NCBI RefSeq assembly: GCF_006442975.2
Contig: NZ_CP083954.1
Span: forward strand, 2,053,501-2,117,500
DNA from: Mesorhizobium sp. B2-1-1
GTDB lineage: Bacteria > Pseudomonadota > Alphaproteobacteria > Rhizobiales > Rhizobiaceae
Reading direction: 5' to 3'
DNA: 64,000 bases
Shown here: piece by piece, positions 8,131 to 16,132 of the stretch
How positions within the stretch are numbered: position 1 is the stretch's first letter
Layout of the letters: the number at the start of each line of letters is the position of its first letter
The notes under the pieces: generated by a model
What the model was told of the DNA's origin: nothing
What the model saw: only the letters and a program-made list of their open reading frames with translations
Database searches by the model: none
Program-made: the position numbers and the translations under genes

Positions 8131-9867
8131 TCAACCGGCTCTTTTGCCGATAATCCGGTTGGCGGCGGACACCACGGCCTCCAGCGAGGCAGCGACGATG
8201 TTGGTGTTGATGCCTGCGCCGAACAGCTTGCCGTCAGGATATTCCATCTCGACATAGGAAATGGCCGAGGCGTTCGAACCGCGCTGCATCGAGTGCTCGG
8301 AATAGTCGAGCACCGACATATCGACGCCGACATGACGCGACAGCGCATCGACGAAGCCGTCGATCGGGCCTGTGCCTGTGCCTGATATCGTCATCTCCTT
8401 GCCGTCGTCGAGAATGACGGCCTCGACAACGCGCCGGCCCTTTACCTCGGTGTCCGGATAGGTGTGGTGATCGAGGAATTTCAGCCTGGCGCCCGGCTGG
8501 TCGACATAGGTATCGAGGAAGCGCTCATAGATGCGCCTGGCCGGCACTTCCTTGCCTTCGGCATCGGTGATCGCCTGGATTGCCTGGCTAAACTCGATCT
8601 GCAGGTTGCGCGGCAGGTTGAGCCCGTAATCCGCCTGCAGCACATAGGCGATGCCGCCCTTGCCGGACTGCGAGTTGATGCGGATGATGGCTTCGTAGCT
8701 GCGGCCGACGTCGGCCGGGTCGATCGGCAGGTAGGGAACCTCCCACACTGGCGTGTTGGCCTTCTTCAGCGCCTTCATACCCTTGTTGATGGCATCCTGG
8801 TGCGAGCCGGAAAAGGCGGTGTAGACGAGTTCGCCCACATAGGGATGGCGCTCGGGAATCTTCAGCTGGTTCGAATATTCGTAGACATCCTTCATCCGGT
8901 TGATGTCGGAGCAGTCCAGCTTCGGATCGACGCCTTGCGTGTACATGTTGAGCGCCAGCGTGACGATGTCGACATTGCCGGTGCGCTCGCCATTGCCGAA
9001 CAGCGTGCCTTCGACGCGATCGGCGCCGGCCATCAGGCCGAGCTCGGTGGTGGCGATGCCGGTGCCACGGTCATTATGCGGGTGCAGCGAAATGATCAGG
9101 TTCTCGCGCCTGTCGAGATTGCGGCACATCCACTCGATGCGGTCGGCATAGATATTGGGCGTCGACATCTCGACGGTCGACGGCAGGTTGATGATGAGCT
9201 TGTTGTCAGGCGTCGGCTTCACGATCTCGGTGACCGCGTTGCAGATCTCCAGCGCCACCTCGAGCTCGGTGCCGGTGAAGCTTTCGGGCGAGTATTCGAA
9301 ACGGTAGCCGCCGCCGGCACCCGCTGCCATGTCGGTGATCATCTTGGCGGCATCGGTGGCGATGCGCTTGATGCCGGCGACGTCCTTCTCGAAGACGACG
9401 CGGCGCTGCAACTCGCTGGTCGAATTGTAGAAATGCACGATCGGGTTGGTGGCGCCCCTGAGCGCTTCGAAGGTGCGGGTGATCAGTTCGGGCCGGCACT
9501 GCACCAGCACCTGCAGCGAAACGTCGGCCGGTACGCTGCCCTCTTCGATGCACCAGCGGGCGAAGTCGAAATCGGTCTGCGAGGCCGAAGGAAAACCGAT
9601 CTCGATCTCCTTGAAACCCATGTCGAGCAGCAGCGCGAACATGCGCGCCTTGCGTTCGTGGCCCATCGGGTCGATCAGCGCCTGGTTGCCGTCGCGCAGG
9701 TCGACCGAGCACCAGATTGGCGCCTTGTCGATCACTTTCGAGGGCCAGGTCCGGTCGGTGAGGCCGACGATTGGGTAGGGTTGGTACTTGCGGGCGGCGT
9801 CCGGCATGCCGCCGTTCTGCTGGCCCGCCGGGGCCTCGCTTACGCGGATTTCTTCTCGTGCGTTCAT
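8131..9867 (-). CDS. leuA: 2-isopropylmalate synthase
   Basis: LeuA condenses acetyl-CoA with 2-oxoisovalerate in the first committed step of leucine synthesis. The 578-residue protein is of the long form found in actinobacteria and many alphaproteobacteria. It has a TIM-barrel catalytic domain with RDGNQ at 58-62, the metal-binding HPHND at 262-266, and GNGERTGN near 293-300. After a linker comes the C-terminal leucine-sensing LeuA dimer domain (about 440-570, with ISGTGTGPIDGFVDAL). ATG at 9867 follows GGGAGAAACGACG. The gene stands alone and is preceded by the leucine-rich leader peptide at 10006-10122, which implies control by leucyl-tRNA supply in addition to feedback inhibition. Confidence 0.96.
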   Translation of the reverse strand: MNAREEIRVSEAPAGQQNGGMPDAARKYQPYPIVGLTDRTWPSKVIDKAPIWCSVDLRDGNQALIDPMGHERKARMFALLLDMGFKEIEIGFPSASQTDFDFARWCIEEGSVPADVSLQVLVQCRPELITRTFEALRGATNPIVHFYNSTSELQRRVVFEKDVAGIKRIATDAAKMITDMAAGAGGGYRFEYSPESFTGTELEVALEICNAVTEIVKPTPDNKLIINLPSTVEMSTPNIYADRIEWMCRNLDRRENLIISLHPHNDRGTGIATTELGLMAGADRVEGTLFGNGERTGNVDIVTLALNMYTQGVDPKLDCSDINRMKDVYEYSNQLKIPERHPYVGELVYTAFSGSHQDAINKGMKALKKANTPVWEVPYLPIDPADVGRSYEAIIRINSQSGKGGIAYVLQADYGLNLPRNLQIEFSQAIQAITDAEGKEVPARRIYERFLDTYVDQPGARLKFLDHHTYPDTEVKGRRVVEAVILDDGKEMTISGTGTGPIDGFVDALSRHVGVDMSVLDYSEHSMQRGSNASAISYVEMEYPDGKLFGAGINTNIVAASLEAVVSAANRIIGKRAG

Positions 9868-9892
9868 CGTCGTTTCTCCCGGCGACCCTCGA

Positions 9893-9910
9893 ATCCGCCT
9901 TCAGGCGGAT
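9893..9910 (-). promoter_or_regulatory. Leader hairpin just upstream of the leuA ribosome site
   Basis: On the transcript a perfect 7-bp stem ATCCGCC / GGCGGAT with a TGAA tetraloop ends about 13 bases before the GGGAG ribosome site of leuA. No T-run follows, so it is not a classical terminator. It may act in translational control, as part of an alternative fold, or be a processing stem. Confidence 0.45.
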
Positions 9911-9961
9911 GGGTGGCGAGTGGCGCCTTTACCAGTTTTTCGTTCGCTTGATGTGACTGCC

Positions 9962-10006
9962 AAGGAGCATGCGCTTGCGCGGCGGCTCGACCGCCGGGCG
10001 CTCCTT
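9962..10006 (-). promoter_or_regulatory. Large composite hairpin at the leuL stop codon
   Basis: The leader transcript can form an outer stem AAGGAGC / GCTCCTT (7 bp) closing a GC-rich inner stem CGGCGG / CCGCCG. The 5' arm begins at the last base of the leuL stop codon, so a ribosome stalled at the leucine codons would leave it free to form or re-pair, whereas a ribosome at the stop codon would cover it. This is the geometry expected for leader-peptide control, although no U-tract follows. Confidence 0.45.
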
Positions 10007-10122
10007 CAGCGAACCCGGCGATCGCCGATAAGGCCGAGAAGAAGCAGCGTCGAGGCAAGCGCGCGCACGGTCTCGCCGGCAAAGCCGGTCTGACGGGAAG
10101 CGGTGGTGGCGCGCGTGTTCAT
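10006..10122 (-). CDS. leuL: Leucine-rich leader peptide upstream of leuA
   Basis: A 38-codon open frame, MNTRATTASRQ..., ends in ALASTLLLLGLIGDRRVR and a stop 138 bases upstream of leuA on the same strand. Five of its leucine codons fall in the segment ALASTLLLLGL, including four in a row, which is the hallmark of a regulatory leader peptide. ATG at 10122 is the most likely start; another in-frame ATG at 10134 is possible. Known family behaviour: low charged leucyl-tRNA stalls the ribosome on the leucine codons and switches the folding of downstream mRNA. The hairpins at 9962-10006 and 9893-9910 would be the switching elements here. I infer the function from position and codon content. Confidence 0.75.
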   Translation of the reverse strand: MNTRATTASRQTGFAGETVRALASTLLLLGLIGDRRVR

Positions 10123-10283
10123 GGCGGCTTTCATACAGGAGCGGCCAGCCGGAGGCAAGCCGTACCGAAAGCCATGCCGACAGCCGGGCGCGTGCCGGGC
10201 CACGTTCCGTCTGACGTCGTCGCCGACGTGCGTGCCCTTCCAACAGGCCGAGGCCGGACCTGGCCGCCAACGGGACGTAGCGG

Positions 10284-10313
10284 TTCAATATATAAGATGA
10301 CTTATGTATTCAA
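10284..10313. promoter_or_regulatory. 30-bp palindromic operator upstream of the siderophore-interacting-protein gene
   Basis: Two 13-base arms, TTCAATATATAAG and CTTATGTATTCAA, flank ATGA and match in 11 of 13 positions, with a perfect core ATAAG-ATGA-CTTAT. The site is AT-rich in a GC-rich region and lies 96 bases before the start of the SIP gene. The arms could also supply -35/-10-like hexamers with a 17-base spacer. SIP ferric reductases in other bacteria are repressed by PadR-type regulators at palindromes upstream, but no such gene is next door, so the binding protein is unknown. Confidence 0.55.
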
Positions 10314-10408
10314 GTTTCTGTGGAAACTTCGGAACGTCTATGGCATGCCGCTGCCGGCGCGGCCCTCCTGCGGCCGATTGCTTCAAACCGTTTCGAAAGA
10401 CGCGAACG

Positions 10409-11484
10409 ATGGACCAACTGCGAGCGCAAACCCGGATCAGCGATGCGGCGATCAGGTCGGTGATGGACCGGCTGCGCACCGAGCACAGCGAATTCGAGGT
10501 CGAGACCGGTGTTGCCGATCGATGGGAACTTCGCCTGTACTACGGTTCGCTGAGCGCGGCACTCGAGGGCGACTCCATGCTGATCCGCGTCTCGGCCGTA
10601 GACGAAACCTGCCTGTCCTACATGAAGATGACGGTCGCCGGCCACGTCGCGCAGCATCTCGGAACGACGAGCGGACTGCGCTGGCAAGGCGACGGCAGCG
10701 ACACCGGCACCCCGATCTTCTTCCGCGAAATCACGGTGGTGTCGTCAAAGCGGATTTCTCCGCACATGCAGCGCCTGCGCTTTGCAGGCGATGATCTTGG
10801 CCGGTTTACCCATGGCGGCCTGCACATCCGGCTGCTGCTGCCGCCGCGGGGCAGGCCGCCCGTTTGGCCTCGATAGGCGCCGACGGCCTGCTTGTGTGGC
10901 CTGCCGGTGAGGATGCGCTCACCGTCCGCATCTACACGATCCGGGCGGTGGATCCGACAAGCGGTTGGCTCGATGTCGATTTCGTGCTGCACCCCGGCCA
11001 TGACACGCCCGCCGCCACATTCGCGCAGAACGCGGTGGCGGGAGACGTCATCGGCATGATCGGGCCAAGCGGCGGCGAGACGCCGACGGCGCCGACCCTG
11101 CTGCTGGTCGGCGACGACACAGCGCTGCCGGCAATTGGCCGGATTCTGGGGGAACTGCGGCCGTCAACCCGCGTCGAGGCGCTCATCGAGGTCGATGGCC
11201 CGGACGACCGCATCGCGCTGGCGCAAGGCGACAACATCGAAATCACCTGGCTTTACCGGCACGACCGCGCGGCCGGCACCGCCGGCCTGCTGGCGGCCGC
11301 CCTGCGCGAGCGCAGCCACATGGCGCTTGCCGATAACCTCTACGTCTGGGCCGGATGCGAGTTCACGGACTTCCGCGAGATCCGCAAGATCGTGCGCAAG
11401 GAGTGGGGCCTGGGCCGCGACCGGCACCTGGTAACGGCCTATTGGCGTCGCGACGCGCAGGCCGAGGGCGACGACGAGGATTAG
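10409..11484 (+). pseudogene. Siderophore-interacting protein (DUF2218 + SIP/FAD domain), frameshifted
   Basis: The first frame (ATG 10409 to stop at 10876) encodes an N-terminal DUF2218-like domain of about 90 residues and the start of a SIP-type FAD-binding domain (SSKRISPHMQRLRFAGDDLGRF). The expected continuation, IGADGLLVWPAGEDALTVRI through the NAD-binding half ending in VWAGCEFTDFREIRK, lies in another frame from about 10873 to 11484. Joining the frames requires one extra base near 10868-10873. An intact protein would be a cytoplasmic flavin-dependent ferric-siderophore reductase. Both halves remain well conserved, so the lesion is recent, a sequencing error, or less likely a programmed shift. 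Confidence 0.75.
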
Positions 11485-11524
11485 GATCGATCCATAAGTA
11501 TGCCGGCAGCCGGGGCGGAGCAGC

Positions 11525-12628
11525 CTATTCCTTCACCGCGCGCGCTACCAGCCGCGCGATGCTCGGGCCGACAAGCAGCACGATCAGGAAACGCGCCGAC
11601 TGGAGCGCCATGATGAAGGAGATGTCGACGTTCTGGGCGGCGGCGGCGATGATGGCGACGCTGTCCATGCCGCCGGGGCTGGTCGCGAGATAGGCGGTCA
11701 GCGGATCGATGTCGAGCAGATGGCTGATCATGAAGGCGAGGCCGCCGCAAAAGGCGATCAGAGCCACGATCGAAGCGACGATCTGCGGCAGGGCACGTGT
11801 CGCATGGCGCAGGATCGGCCTTGTGAAGTTCAGCCCGATCGACCATCCGACCATGGCGTAACTGACAGCCAGCAGCCAAGGCGGCAATTGCATCGGCACG
11901 CCGAGGCCAAGGTGGATCACCGCGCCGAAGATGAAGGTGCCCAGAAAGGAGGGCGAAGGCAACCGGCAAAGCCTTCCCGCCAGCCCGCCGACCAGCGCGA
12001 TGCCAATGGTTGCTGCTAAGGCTTGGGCATCGATCGGCGGAAACCAGATAATCGGCGGGATTTCGACGCCTGACGTGTCGACCCACATCTTGGCGACAAT
12101 GGCCGCCGTCATCGAGACGAAGATGACACGCAGATACTGCATGAAGGCGACGAGGCGCTGGTCGGCGCCGAAGGCGCCGGCCATCAGCACCATTGCGGTG
12201 GCCGCGCCTGGGGAGGATCCCCAGACGGCGGTCGTGCCGGGCAGGATGCGCCACCGGCTGATCAGCCAGCCGAGCAGGCTGGACGCCGCGACGGTGGCTG
12301 TCACTGCGCCGAGGAACAGCGGCCATTCGGCATAGAAGACGCGAAAAATGTCGGCCGAGATCGAAGCGGCGATGAGGCAGCCGACGATCGCCTGGGCGGA
12401 GCCGAACAGAAGCCGCGGCACGCGCACGGTAGCGCCGTTGGTGCCGGCGACGATGGCCGCCAGCATCGGCCCGATGAGCAGCGCCGCCGGCAGCGCGGCC
12501 AGTTCGAGCGCACCGGCAAACAGCACGGAAATGACGAGGAGGGCCAGCCATTGCCAAGGCTTGCGCATGCGCGCCATGCGCTCGACGGCCGGCTGGCCAG
12601 GAGACGGCTGCTTGGGCGAGGAATCCAT
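11525..12628 (-). CDS. AbrB family membrane protein (putative ammonia monooxygenase-like regulator/transporter)
   Basis: The 367-residue protein is almost entirely hydrophobic, with about ten transmembrane helices arranged as two similar halves. Each half has a glycine-rich loop: the first SPGAATAMVLMAGAFGAD, the second TSPGGMDSVAIIAAAAQNVD. These duplicated PGG/PGA motifs define the AbrB/GacB-like membrane family, which is widely annotated as ammonia monooxygenase or AbrB regulator, although no enzyme activity is established. The ATG at 12628 begins a short charged cytoplasmic tail. It follows the Phd-type antitoxin gene by 62 bases on the same strand. Confidence 0.8.
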   Translation of the reverse strand: MDSSPKQPSPGQPAVERMARMRKPWQWLALLVISVLFAGALELAALPAALLIGPMLAAIVAGTNGATVRVPRLLFGSAQAIVGCLIAASISADIFRVFYAEWPLFLGAVTATVAASSLLGWLISRWRILPGTTAVWGSSPGAATAMVLMAGAFGADQRLVAFMQYLRVIFVSMTAAIVAKMWVDTSGVEIPPIIWFPPIDAQALAATIGIALVGGLAGRLCRLPSPSFLGTFIFGAVIHLGLGVPMQLPPWLLAVSYAMVGWSIGLNFTRPILRHATRALPQIVASIVALIAFCGGLAFMISHLLDIDPLTAYLATSPGGMDSVAIIAAAAQNVDISFIMALQSARFLIVLLVGPSIARLVARAVKE

Positions 12629-12690
12629 GTTCTGGTCTTAGACTGAGCGGTAAGGGATGCGAACCCCCGCTGCATCGAAAAGCGGTCGCC

Positions 12691-12948
12691 TCAGATGTCT
12701 GTGCCGAACAGTTGCTCGATTTCTCCACCGCTCATGCGATCGAAACGGTCGGACACCGAAAACTGACCAGCCATAAAGCCAACCCGTCGCGATTGTACCG
12801 GCACCGATTGATCCATAGGAATGACCTTGACCAATGACTTGCCAGCCTTGGCGATCATGAAAGGTTCGCCGTTGGCGGCTCGCTGAACGAGACGTGAAAG
12901 ATTGGCCTTCGCATCGCTAATGTTTACTATCTGCGTCGAGTCGTCCAC
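12691..12948 (-). CDS. Phd/YefM family antitoxin, apparently orphan
   Basis: The 85-residue protein has the typical N-terminal Phd/YefM fold: VNISDAKANLSRLVQRAANG, then a beta-strand EPFMIAKAGKSLVKVIP, and a C-terminal toxin-binding tail ending GGEIEQLFGTDI. Such antitoxins bind DNA as dimers and neutralise a partner, usually a PIN or Doc/YoeB toxin encoded directly downstream. Here only 62 bases separate its stop from the AbrB-family gene and they hold no toxin gene. A short frame starting at CTG 12694 reads LRRPLFDA, reminiscent of a PIN-domain start, and then runs to a stop after 18 codons. The antitoxin frame itself looks intact. Confidence 0.8.
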   Translation of the reverse strand: MDDSTQIVNISDAKANLSRLVQRAANGEPFMIAKAGKSLVKVIPMDQSVPVQSRRVGFMAGQFSVSDRFDRMSGGEIEQLFGTDI

Positions 12949-12953
12949 CCGGA

Positions 12954-13262
12954 TCAGCCCGTCTTGTCGTCAGCCAATCCAAAGCCGCCGACGGGGTTGG
13001 TTTCCACCTGGAACTCGAAGCCGGCGATGAAGGGCCTCGCTTTGGCGATGGCCGCCTGGACTTCGGGAAGCTGCAGCGAGGCTTTGTGGCTTGCCTGGTC
13101 AGTCCACACTTCTGTGACCCAGATGGCATCGGCATCGGCCGGGTCGGTGGCAACGATATAGCTCAGGCAGCCGGGCAGGGCGCCGGTGCTGGCGCGCAGG
13201 ACGTCCATGACAGCGTCGCGCTGGCCGCGGGCCGCCCGCATCTTGCCGATCAGACCGTACAT
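12954..13262 (-). CDS. Antibiotic biosynthesis monooxygenase (ABM) domain protein
   Basis: The 102-residue protein is a single ferredoxin-like ABM/YgiN domain with MYGLIGKMRA at the start, a central LPGCLSYIVATDP strand and the IWVTEVWTDQASHKASLQLPEVQAAI segment. YgiN-type members are cofactor-less quinol oxygenases or stress proteins. ATG at 13262 is preceded by GGGAGACGAAGGG; a frame extending ten codons upstream has no better site. It ends six bases before the Phd start on the same strand, so the two are probably co-transcribed. Confidence 0.8.
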   Translation of the reverse strand: MYGLIGKMRAARGQRDAVMDVLRASTGALPGCLSYIVATDPADADAIWVTEVWTDQASHKASLQLPEVQAAIAKARPFIAGFEFQVETNPVGGFGLADDKTG

Positions 13263-13325
13263 CCCTTCGTCTCCCTTCAGCGTTTTCGACAAGAGTATAC
13301 CGTTCGTCAGTATGCAGGTCGCGGC

Positions 13326-14117
13326 TCAAGGCATCAACTGGCCACCATTCACCTCGATCACCTGGCCGGTGATGTAGCCGCTCAACAGATCGGAGGAGAG
13401 GAACAGATAAGCACCGACGCAATCTTCAGCCGTGCCGGCGCGCCCCTGCGGAATGGTGGCAACCATGCCCCTGATCTGCTCTTCGGTCGAGTAGCGTTCG
13501 TGGAACGGCGTGAGAATGGTGCCGGGTGCCACCGCGTTGACGCGAATGCCGAAGCCGATCAGTTCCTTGGCCATGCCGCGCGTGACGTTGGAGACGAAAG
13601 CCTTGGCCGAGCCGTAAAGCCCGGCGCCACCGCCGGCGCCGTTGCGGGCGGCGATCGAGGAGGTGTTGACGATGAAGCCGCCTTGTCTCTTCAACCACGG
13701 CATCGCCTTGCGCGAGGCGGTCGGCACCGAACGCGCGTTGAGATCCATCACCGCGTCGTAATGCGCCTCTGTCTGCTCGGCGTAGGGCACGCGGCCGAGC
13801 ATCCCGCCGGCATTGTTGACCAGCCCGTCGAGGCGGCCGAAATGCTGCGCGCTGTCCTCGACGACGCGTTCGACGTCGGCGGCCAGGGAAAAATCGCCCT
13901 GGACGAGAAGCACCTCGCCGCCATTGTCGCGAATGGCCTTGCCAAGTTTCTCGGCGGCGTCACGGCTGGAATTGTAGTGCAGTGCGACCAGACATTTCTG
14001 CGCCGCATAAGCCAAGGCGAGCGCCGCGCCGATGCCGGTCGAGGCGCCGGTGACCAGCACCGCCTTGCCGGCGAGATCGGGAATGACAAGCCCGAGGGGA
14101 GTGGTTGTCGCTGGCAC
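13326..14117 (-). CDS. SDR family NAD(P)-dependent oxidoreductase (3-oxoacyl-ACP reductase-like)
   Basis: The 263-residue classical SDR has TGASTGIG at 23-30, NNAG at 101-104, catalytic Ser153/154 in NTSSIAARNG, and Tyr168 with Lys172 in LYGSAKA. The end EVNGGQLMP is typical of FabG-like enzymes, but HYNSSR after beta-2 suggests NADPH preference. The substrate is unknown; no fatty acid synthesis genes are adjacent. The 63 bases to the ABM gene on the same strand allow co-transcription. Confidence 0.85.
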   Translation of the reverse strand: MPATTTPLGLVIPDLAGKAVLVTGASTGIGAALALAYAAQKCLVALHYNSSRDAAEKLGKAIRDNGGEVLLVQGDFSLAADVERVVEDSAQHFGRLDGLVNNAGGMLGRVPYAEQTEAHYDAVMDLNARSVPTASRKAMPWLKRQGGFIVNTSSIAARNGAGGGAGLYGSAKAFVSNVTRGMAKELIGFGIRVNAVAPGTILTPFHERYSTEEQIRGMVATIPQGRAGTAEDCVGAYLFLSSDLLSGYITGQVIEVNGGQLMP

Positions 14118-14184
14118 TGTCGTTTCTCCGGGATTTCGCGGTTCTTAGCTGGTCTTGCTACCCTTGCATTCAGTCCATGCAGCT

Positions 14185-14622
14185 TCAAGGCCTGAGATAG
14201 GCATAGCCCTGGCTTTGCAGTTCGGCGAGCTTGACGACGCCGCCACTGTCGGCCGCATGAAAACCGTCGAGCAGGTCGGCGAGCGAAATATCCATGCCGT
14301 GCATGGTGTTGGCGCAGGCATGCGGATCGAGCCCTTGCTGGACGAGACCGGTGAAACGACCGGAGATCGCCGCCGATATGCCCTTCGACTTGAAACCGGC
14401 AAGAGCCGGACCATGGACGACCAGCGCGATATCGACATTGCCGCCGGTGCCTTCGTAATGGTTCTTGATGTTGCCCAGCACGAAATTGACCTTGTCGAGG
14501 TCACTGAGATGATAGGCGACCTTCAATCTCGTGGCCTCGGTGGCCGCGGCTTGCGCCACCCGCAGTCCAATCAGCGTGCCGGCTCCGACGAGAATCGCGC
14601 GGAACATGTCGCGTCGACGCAT
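14185..14622 (-). CDS. Exported DsrE/DsrF-like protein
   Basis: The 145-residue protein begins with a signal peptide, MRRRDMFRAILVGAGTLIGL with an AQA|A cleavage motif near residue 25, and continues as a DsrE fold: LKVAYHLSDLDKVNFVLGNI, a central DIALVVHGPAL strand and GLDPHACANTM carrying the conserved cysteine. Cytoplasmic DsrE proteins act in sulfur relay; exported versions such as this are of unknown function. ATG at 14622 follows GGGGGAACC. It is divergent from the frameshifted exported protein at 14725, sharing a 102-base promoter region. Confidence 0.8.
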   Translation of the reverse strand: MRRRDMFRAILVGAGTLIGLRVAQAAATEATRLKVAYHLSDLDKVNFVLGNIKNHYEGTGGNVDIALVVHGPALAGFKSKGISAAISGRFTGLVQQGLDPHACANTMHGMDISLADLLDGFHAADSGGVVKLAELQSQGYAYLRP

Positions 14623-14724
14623 GGCGATGGTTCCCCCCGGGTTGACAGATGGCCGCGAATTGCGTGGCCGCGACGCCGAGTGTAGCATAAATCGGCGTCG
14701 CGTCCTGCCGATGCGGAGGGTCAC

Positions 14725-15820
14725 ATGGCGTTCGAACAGAGACTGGCAAGCGTCCTGTCCGGAGCGGCCTTGTTGAGCCTGCTGGGCGCGACGGCTTTCG
14801 CCGACGAGGCGGCCAAGCTCACCGAACTCAGTCCCAACGGTCAGGACGCCTGTTTCGGCCGCATCTACGATGCCAACCAACCACCTCAAGGCGCATCCGG
14901 AGCAGAAGGTGGCCCGGATCTTCTTCTACTACGGCCATGATCCGGTCAGCAGGCCGAACGAGGAACCGGCCGCGAATGCCGGCACGTCCTACAATGGCTT
15001 CGTCACCACCACGGTGCGTGGCGCCAAGGCTCCGGAATGGGCCGGCGGCTGGTGTAGTCACCAATCCGAGGATGGCGCATCAAACCCGATCCATTGCGGC
15101 ATGGAATGCGACCGCACGCTGGCGTCGCTGAAAGTCGACGACAAGGGCCGGCTGATCCTTTCGGACCTGCAGCCCGATATCTATCTCGATGCCGGTTCCG
15201 AAGAGGAACTCGGCACGACTGAATACAACAGGCAGGCGCTGGGCTCGCAGGACGACAATTTCCGCCTCGACCCGATGCCGGCAGCGACCTGCAAGGCGGA
15301 GTTCGCCCGCATCGACCCGATCGACCCGGCGATGGGTCCGCCGCTGCGCGACCGGCTGAAGCCCGACCAGGCCTTCTGCTACGGACGCGACTACGATGCC
15401 GCGCATTTCGGTTCGCATCCCGACCAACTGACGCAGTCGATCCGCGTGTTCCGTGGGCCGGTCGAACTGGCTTCATTCGCGGCGGGCGGCGACCTTGCCA
15501 ATTGGCCTGACGGCGCCGACATCGCCGTTTCGGTCACGACGCGACAAAAGTCGGGCAAGGTCACGCAGGTCTATTCCTGCCAGGGCGAGGCCGACCAGTG
15601 GCGCTGCGCGGCGAGCTCGAAGATGAGCGATTTCTCCTGCGATATCACGCAGAAGGAGATTTTCCTCAAGCGCGGCGCCAACGGCATGATGATGCTGGCC
15701 AATCCCAACAACAGCCTTGCGATCGTCGATTTCTGTTCACAGGCAGCCGACGGCAAGACGAAGTCGGACGACAAGATCTACCGGCTGGAACCGATGCCGC
15801 AATCGGCTTGCGCGCCTTAA
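14725..15820 (+). pseudogene. Exported conserved hypothetical protein, frameshifted by a 4-bp duplication
   Basis: The frame from ATG 14725 encodes a signal peptide (LLSLLGATAFADE) and continues to CFGRIYDAN. From 14870 onward the similar composition resumes in another frame, starting NHLKAHPEQKVARIFFYYG and running to 15820. At the junction the DNA reads GCCAACCAACCACC: removal of one copy of the repeated CCAA (14873-14880) restores a continuous reading of about 360 residues. The full product would be a periplasmic protein with two similar halves (each with CFGR/CYGRDYDA and DPMP-C motifs), so an internal duplication. Its function is unknown. The lesion looks recent or could be a sequencing error. 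Confidence 0.7.
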
Positions 15821-15886
15821 GCGGAGCCCTGGTTAGGTCAGCACGAAGGGATATATCTTTGCTATATCTCATTTGAGGATAGCACG

Positions 15887-16132
15887 ATGAACAAAGCGAA
15901 AGTGTTCTGGTCAGGCAGGTCCCAAGCCGTGCGCCTGCCGAAGGAGTTCCGTTTCGACACAGAGGAGGTCTCGATACGCCGTCACGGGCAAACCGTCATC
16001 TTGGAACCGCTTGCGCAGGACTGGGCGTGGCTCGACCAAGTGATTGGACCGCTTGATGATGATTTCGCCCAGGCAGCACTGGAACGTCAGGACGGGCAGG
16101 ATCGACCTGCCTTGGAAGACGTCTTCAAGTGA
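15887..16132 (+). CDS. vapB: VapB-type antitoxin (AbrB/SpoVT fold)
   Basis: The 81-residue protein has the swapped-hairpin N-terminal motif [20 protein letters not shown] followed by [14 protein letters not shown], diagnostic of VapB/MazE-like antitoxins, and an acidic C-terminal toxin-neutralising tail. Its stop codon overlaps the GTG of the vapC remnant in a GTGA arrangement, the usual translational coupling. AT-rich sequence with repeated ATATATC/GCTATATC lies at 15851-15868 just upstream and is a likely autoregulatory operator. The antitoxin frame is intact although the toxin is destroyed. Confidence 0.85.
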   Translation: MNKAKVFWSGRSQAVRLPKEFRFDTEEVSIRRHGQTVILEPLAQDWAWLDQVIGPLDDDFAQAALERQDGQDRPALEDVFK

